From contig JAFKLY010000004.1 of assembly GCA_017304655.1 (NCBI GenBank), positions 310,001 to 374,000 on the forward strand: 64,000 bases of DNA, in the 5' to 3' direction. Positions 63,036 to 64,000 of the stretch are shown here, in pieces. The notes below the pieces were generated by a model. That model saw only the letters and a program-made list of their open reading frames with translations, did not search any database and was not told the DNA's origin. The DNA is from Sphingomonas sp. GTDB lineage: Bacteria > Pseudomonadota > Alphaproteobacteria > Sphingomonadales > Sphingomonadaceae. The position numbers and the translations under genes were made by a program. How positions within the stretch are numbered: position 1 is the stretch's first letter; each line of letters begins with the position of its first letter.

Positions 63036-64000
63036 CTATATCGGGCGCGCGAAGTCCGCTTCAATGGTGCGCGAGGCGAGCCAGTAGTGCAGCGCCGCCC
63101 AGAGATAGCAGGCCGACATCGTCGCCATGGCGAAACCGAGCGCAATCCCCGGCGCGATGCCGGACGCCGCATAGCCATCGCTGACCGCCCCAAGCACGAG
63201 CGGGCCGATGCCGCCGCCGATCAGCGTGTAGATCATGCTGGTGAAGGCCGTGCCCGTCGCGCGCATCCGGGGACTGAGCATGTTCTGGAACGTCCCCTGC
63301 GTGGGGCCGAGATAGGTGTACTGGAACAGGCCGGCGATGCCGACGAGCGCCACGATGAGCGCCGGCTGATCGCGCGTGATCGCAAAGGCATAAAGCGGCG
63401 CGGAGACAAGCAGCGTGACCGCCGGCATCAGCGCATAGCCGCGCCGGTTGCCGCGCCGGGCCAGACGATCGGACAGCCAGCCGGACCCGAGAATGCTGAG
63501 CGTGGAGGGCAGGCTCGCCACGAGACCCGCCACCAGCCCCGCCTCCACCAGCGAGAACTGGAAACGGCGGATCAGATAAGCGGCGAGGAAGGCATTCAGG
63601 CCAAAGCCGACCATGCTGGCGAGGCTCGATCCGAGCAGCATGTTGCGCATGGTGGGCCAGCCCAGATAGCGCCCGATCACCGCACCGATGGGCGGAACGT
63701 CGCCGCCGGCACTGGCCTGCCCGTCATGCCCCCCGCGCCGTGGCTCCGCGACGAACAGCGTGAGCAGTAGCGCAAGGACAAGCCCCGGGATCGCGGCAAC
63801 GAACAGGGCGGCCCGCCATCCATAGATCTGCGCGACCAGCGCGCCCCCGCTCGCCCCCAGAAAGGCGCCGATCGGCGCCGCGAGATTGAGCACGGACATC
63901 ATCGTCGCCCGCTTCTCGCGCGGGAAATAATCGGAGACGACCGAATAGGTCGATGGCAGGCCAACCGCCTCGCCCACCCCCACGCCGATCCGCGCCAGCA
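63036..64000 (-). CDS. MFS transporter, spinster-like (partial, N-terminus beyond window)
   Basis: The frame is open to the right edge, entering as LARIGVGVGEAVGLPSTYSV, the hallmark ARxGxGxGEA motif after TM4 of spinster-type MFS proteins. SDYFPREKRATMMSVLNLAAP and GWRAALFVAAIPGL follow. About 321 residues are present with eight or so hydrophobic segments, so the first three or four helices are missing. Likely drug or organic anion carrier; substrate unknown. Same strand as leuC, 101 bases upstream of it. Confidence 0.88.
   Translation of the reverse strand, partial: LARIGVGVGEAVGLPSTYSVVSDYFPREKRATMMSVLNLAAPIGAFLGASGGALVAQIYGWRAALFVAAIPGLVLALLLTLFVAEPRRGGHDGQASAGGDVPPIGAVIGRYLGWPTMRNMLLGSSLASMVGFGLNAFLAAYLIRRFQFSLVEAGLVAGLVASLPSTLSILGSGWLSDRLARRGNRRGYALMPAVTLLVSAPLYAFAITRDQPALIVALVGIAGLFQYTYLGPTQGTFQNMLSPRMRATGTAFTSMIYTLIGGGIGPLVLGAVSDGYAASGIAPGIALGFAMATMSACYLWAALHYWLASRTIEADFARPI

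Overview
The window is GC-rich, densely coded bacterial DNA. It looks like chromosome of an alphaproteobacterium, probably a sphingomonad (Sphingobium/Sphingomonas type). The reasons are the dusB-ntrB-ntrC-ntrY-ntrX order, a fused ispDF gene, lipA followed by a CoQ10-binding/RatA gene, an FYDLN-acid protein, an ATP synthase inhibitor zeta subunit (DUF1476), a class II EPSP synthase of the CP4 type, and a TonB receptor beside Rieske and Fe(II)/2-oxoglutarate oxygenases. The genus is inferred, not shown.

Left block (1-21.4 kb, core functions): a minus-strand nitrogen-control operon (dusB, ntrB, ntrC, ntrY, ntrX; ntrX runs off the left edge). It is followed by ispDF, a CinA-type amidohydrolase, ratA/coq10, lipA, a beta-carbonic anhydrase with a gamma-glutamylcyclotransferase-like gene, ettA, a small alanine-zipper lipoprotein, tRNA-Pro(TGG) and tRNA-Ile2(CAT). 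Then come a degenerate sensor kinase, an Lrp/AsnC regulator, a periplasmic repeat protein and gyrA.

Middle block (21.7-43.4 kb, accessory): about 17 catabolic and transport genes between gyrA and tRNA-Ala(GGC). They comprise three Fe(II)/2-oxoglutarate-type dioxygenases, two isochorismatase-fold hydrolases, an SDR, a ribokinase-like kinase, a RutA-like flavin monooxygenase coupled to a RutB-like hydrolase, an M20 amidohydrolase, two acetamidase/formamidase units, a serine hydrolase, a DODA-type extradiol dioxygenase, a VOC protein, a Rieske oxygenase, two MFS carriers and a TonB receptor. The most unusual gene (31163-33484) fuses a complete AraC-type transcription regulator to a complete acetamidase/formamidase. 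Together the genes look like an uptake, oxidation and amide-hydrolysis route for a nitrogen-containing aromatic or heterocyclic compound. The substrate cannot be read from the sequence.

Right block (43.9-64 kb, core functions): tRNA-Ala, FYDLN protein, aroA-orf-cmk, rpsA, ihfB, tRNA-Leu(TAA), a peptide-type ABC substrate-binding lipoprotein, a DUF4112 protein, RNase T2-nadC-nadA, a membrane protein, an MBL hydrolase, and a blaI-blaR1 pair with two operator-like dyads. These are followed by grxD-bolA-DUF1476 and a leu operon (leuC, a 36-codon gene, a secreted MBL hydrolase, leuD), with a partial MFS gene at the right edge.

No rRNA, CRISPR array, transposase, integrase or phage gene was seen. 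Intrinsic terminators are recognisable after the small lipoprotein gene, the periplasmic repeat protein, the TonB receptor, tRNA-Ala, cmk, rpsA, ihfB and grxD.
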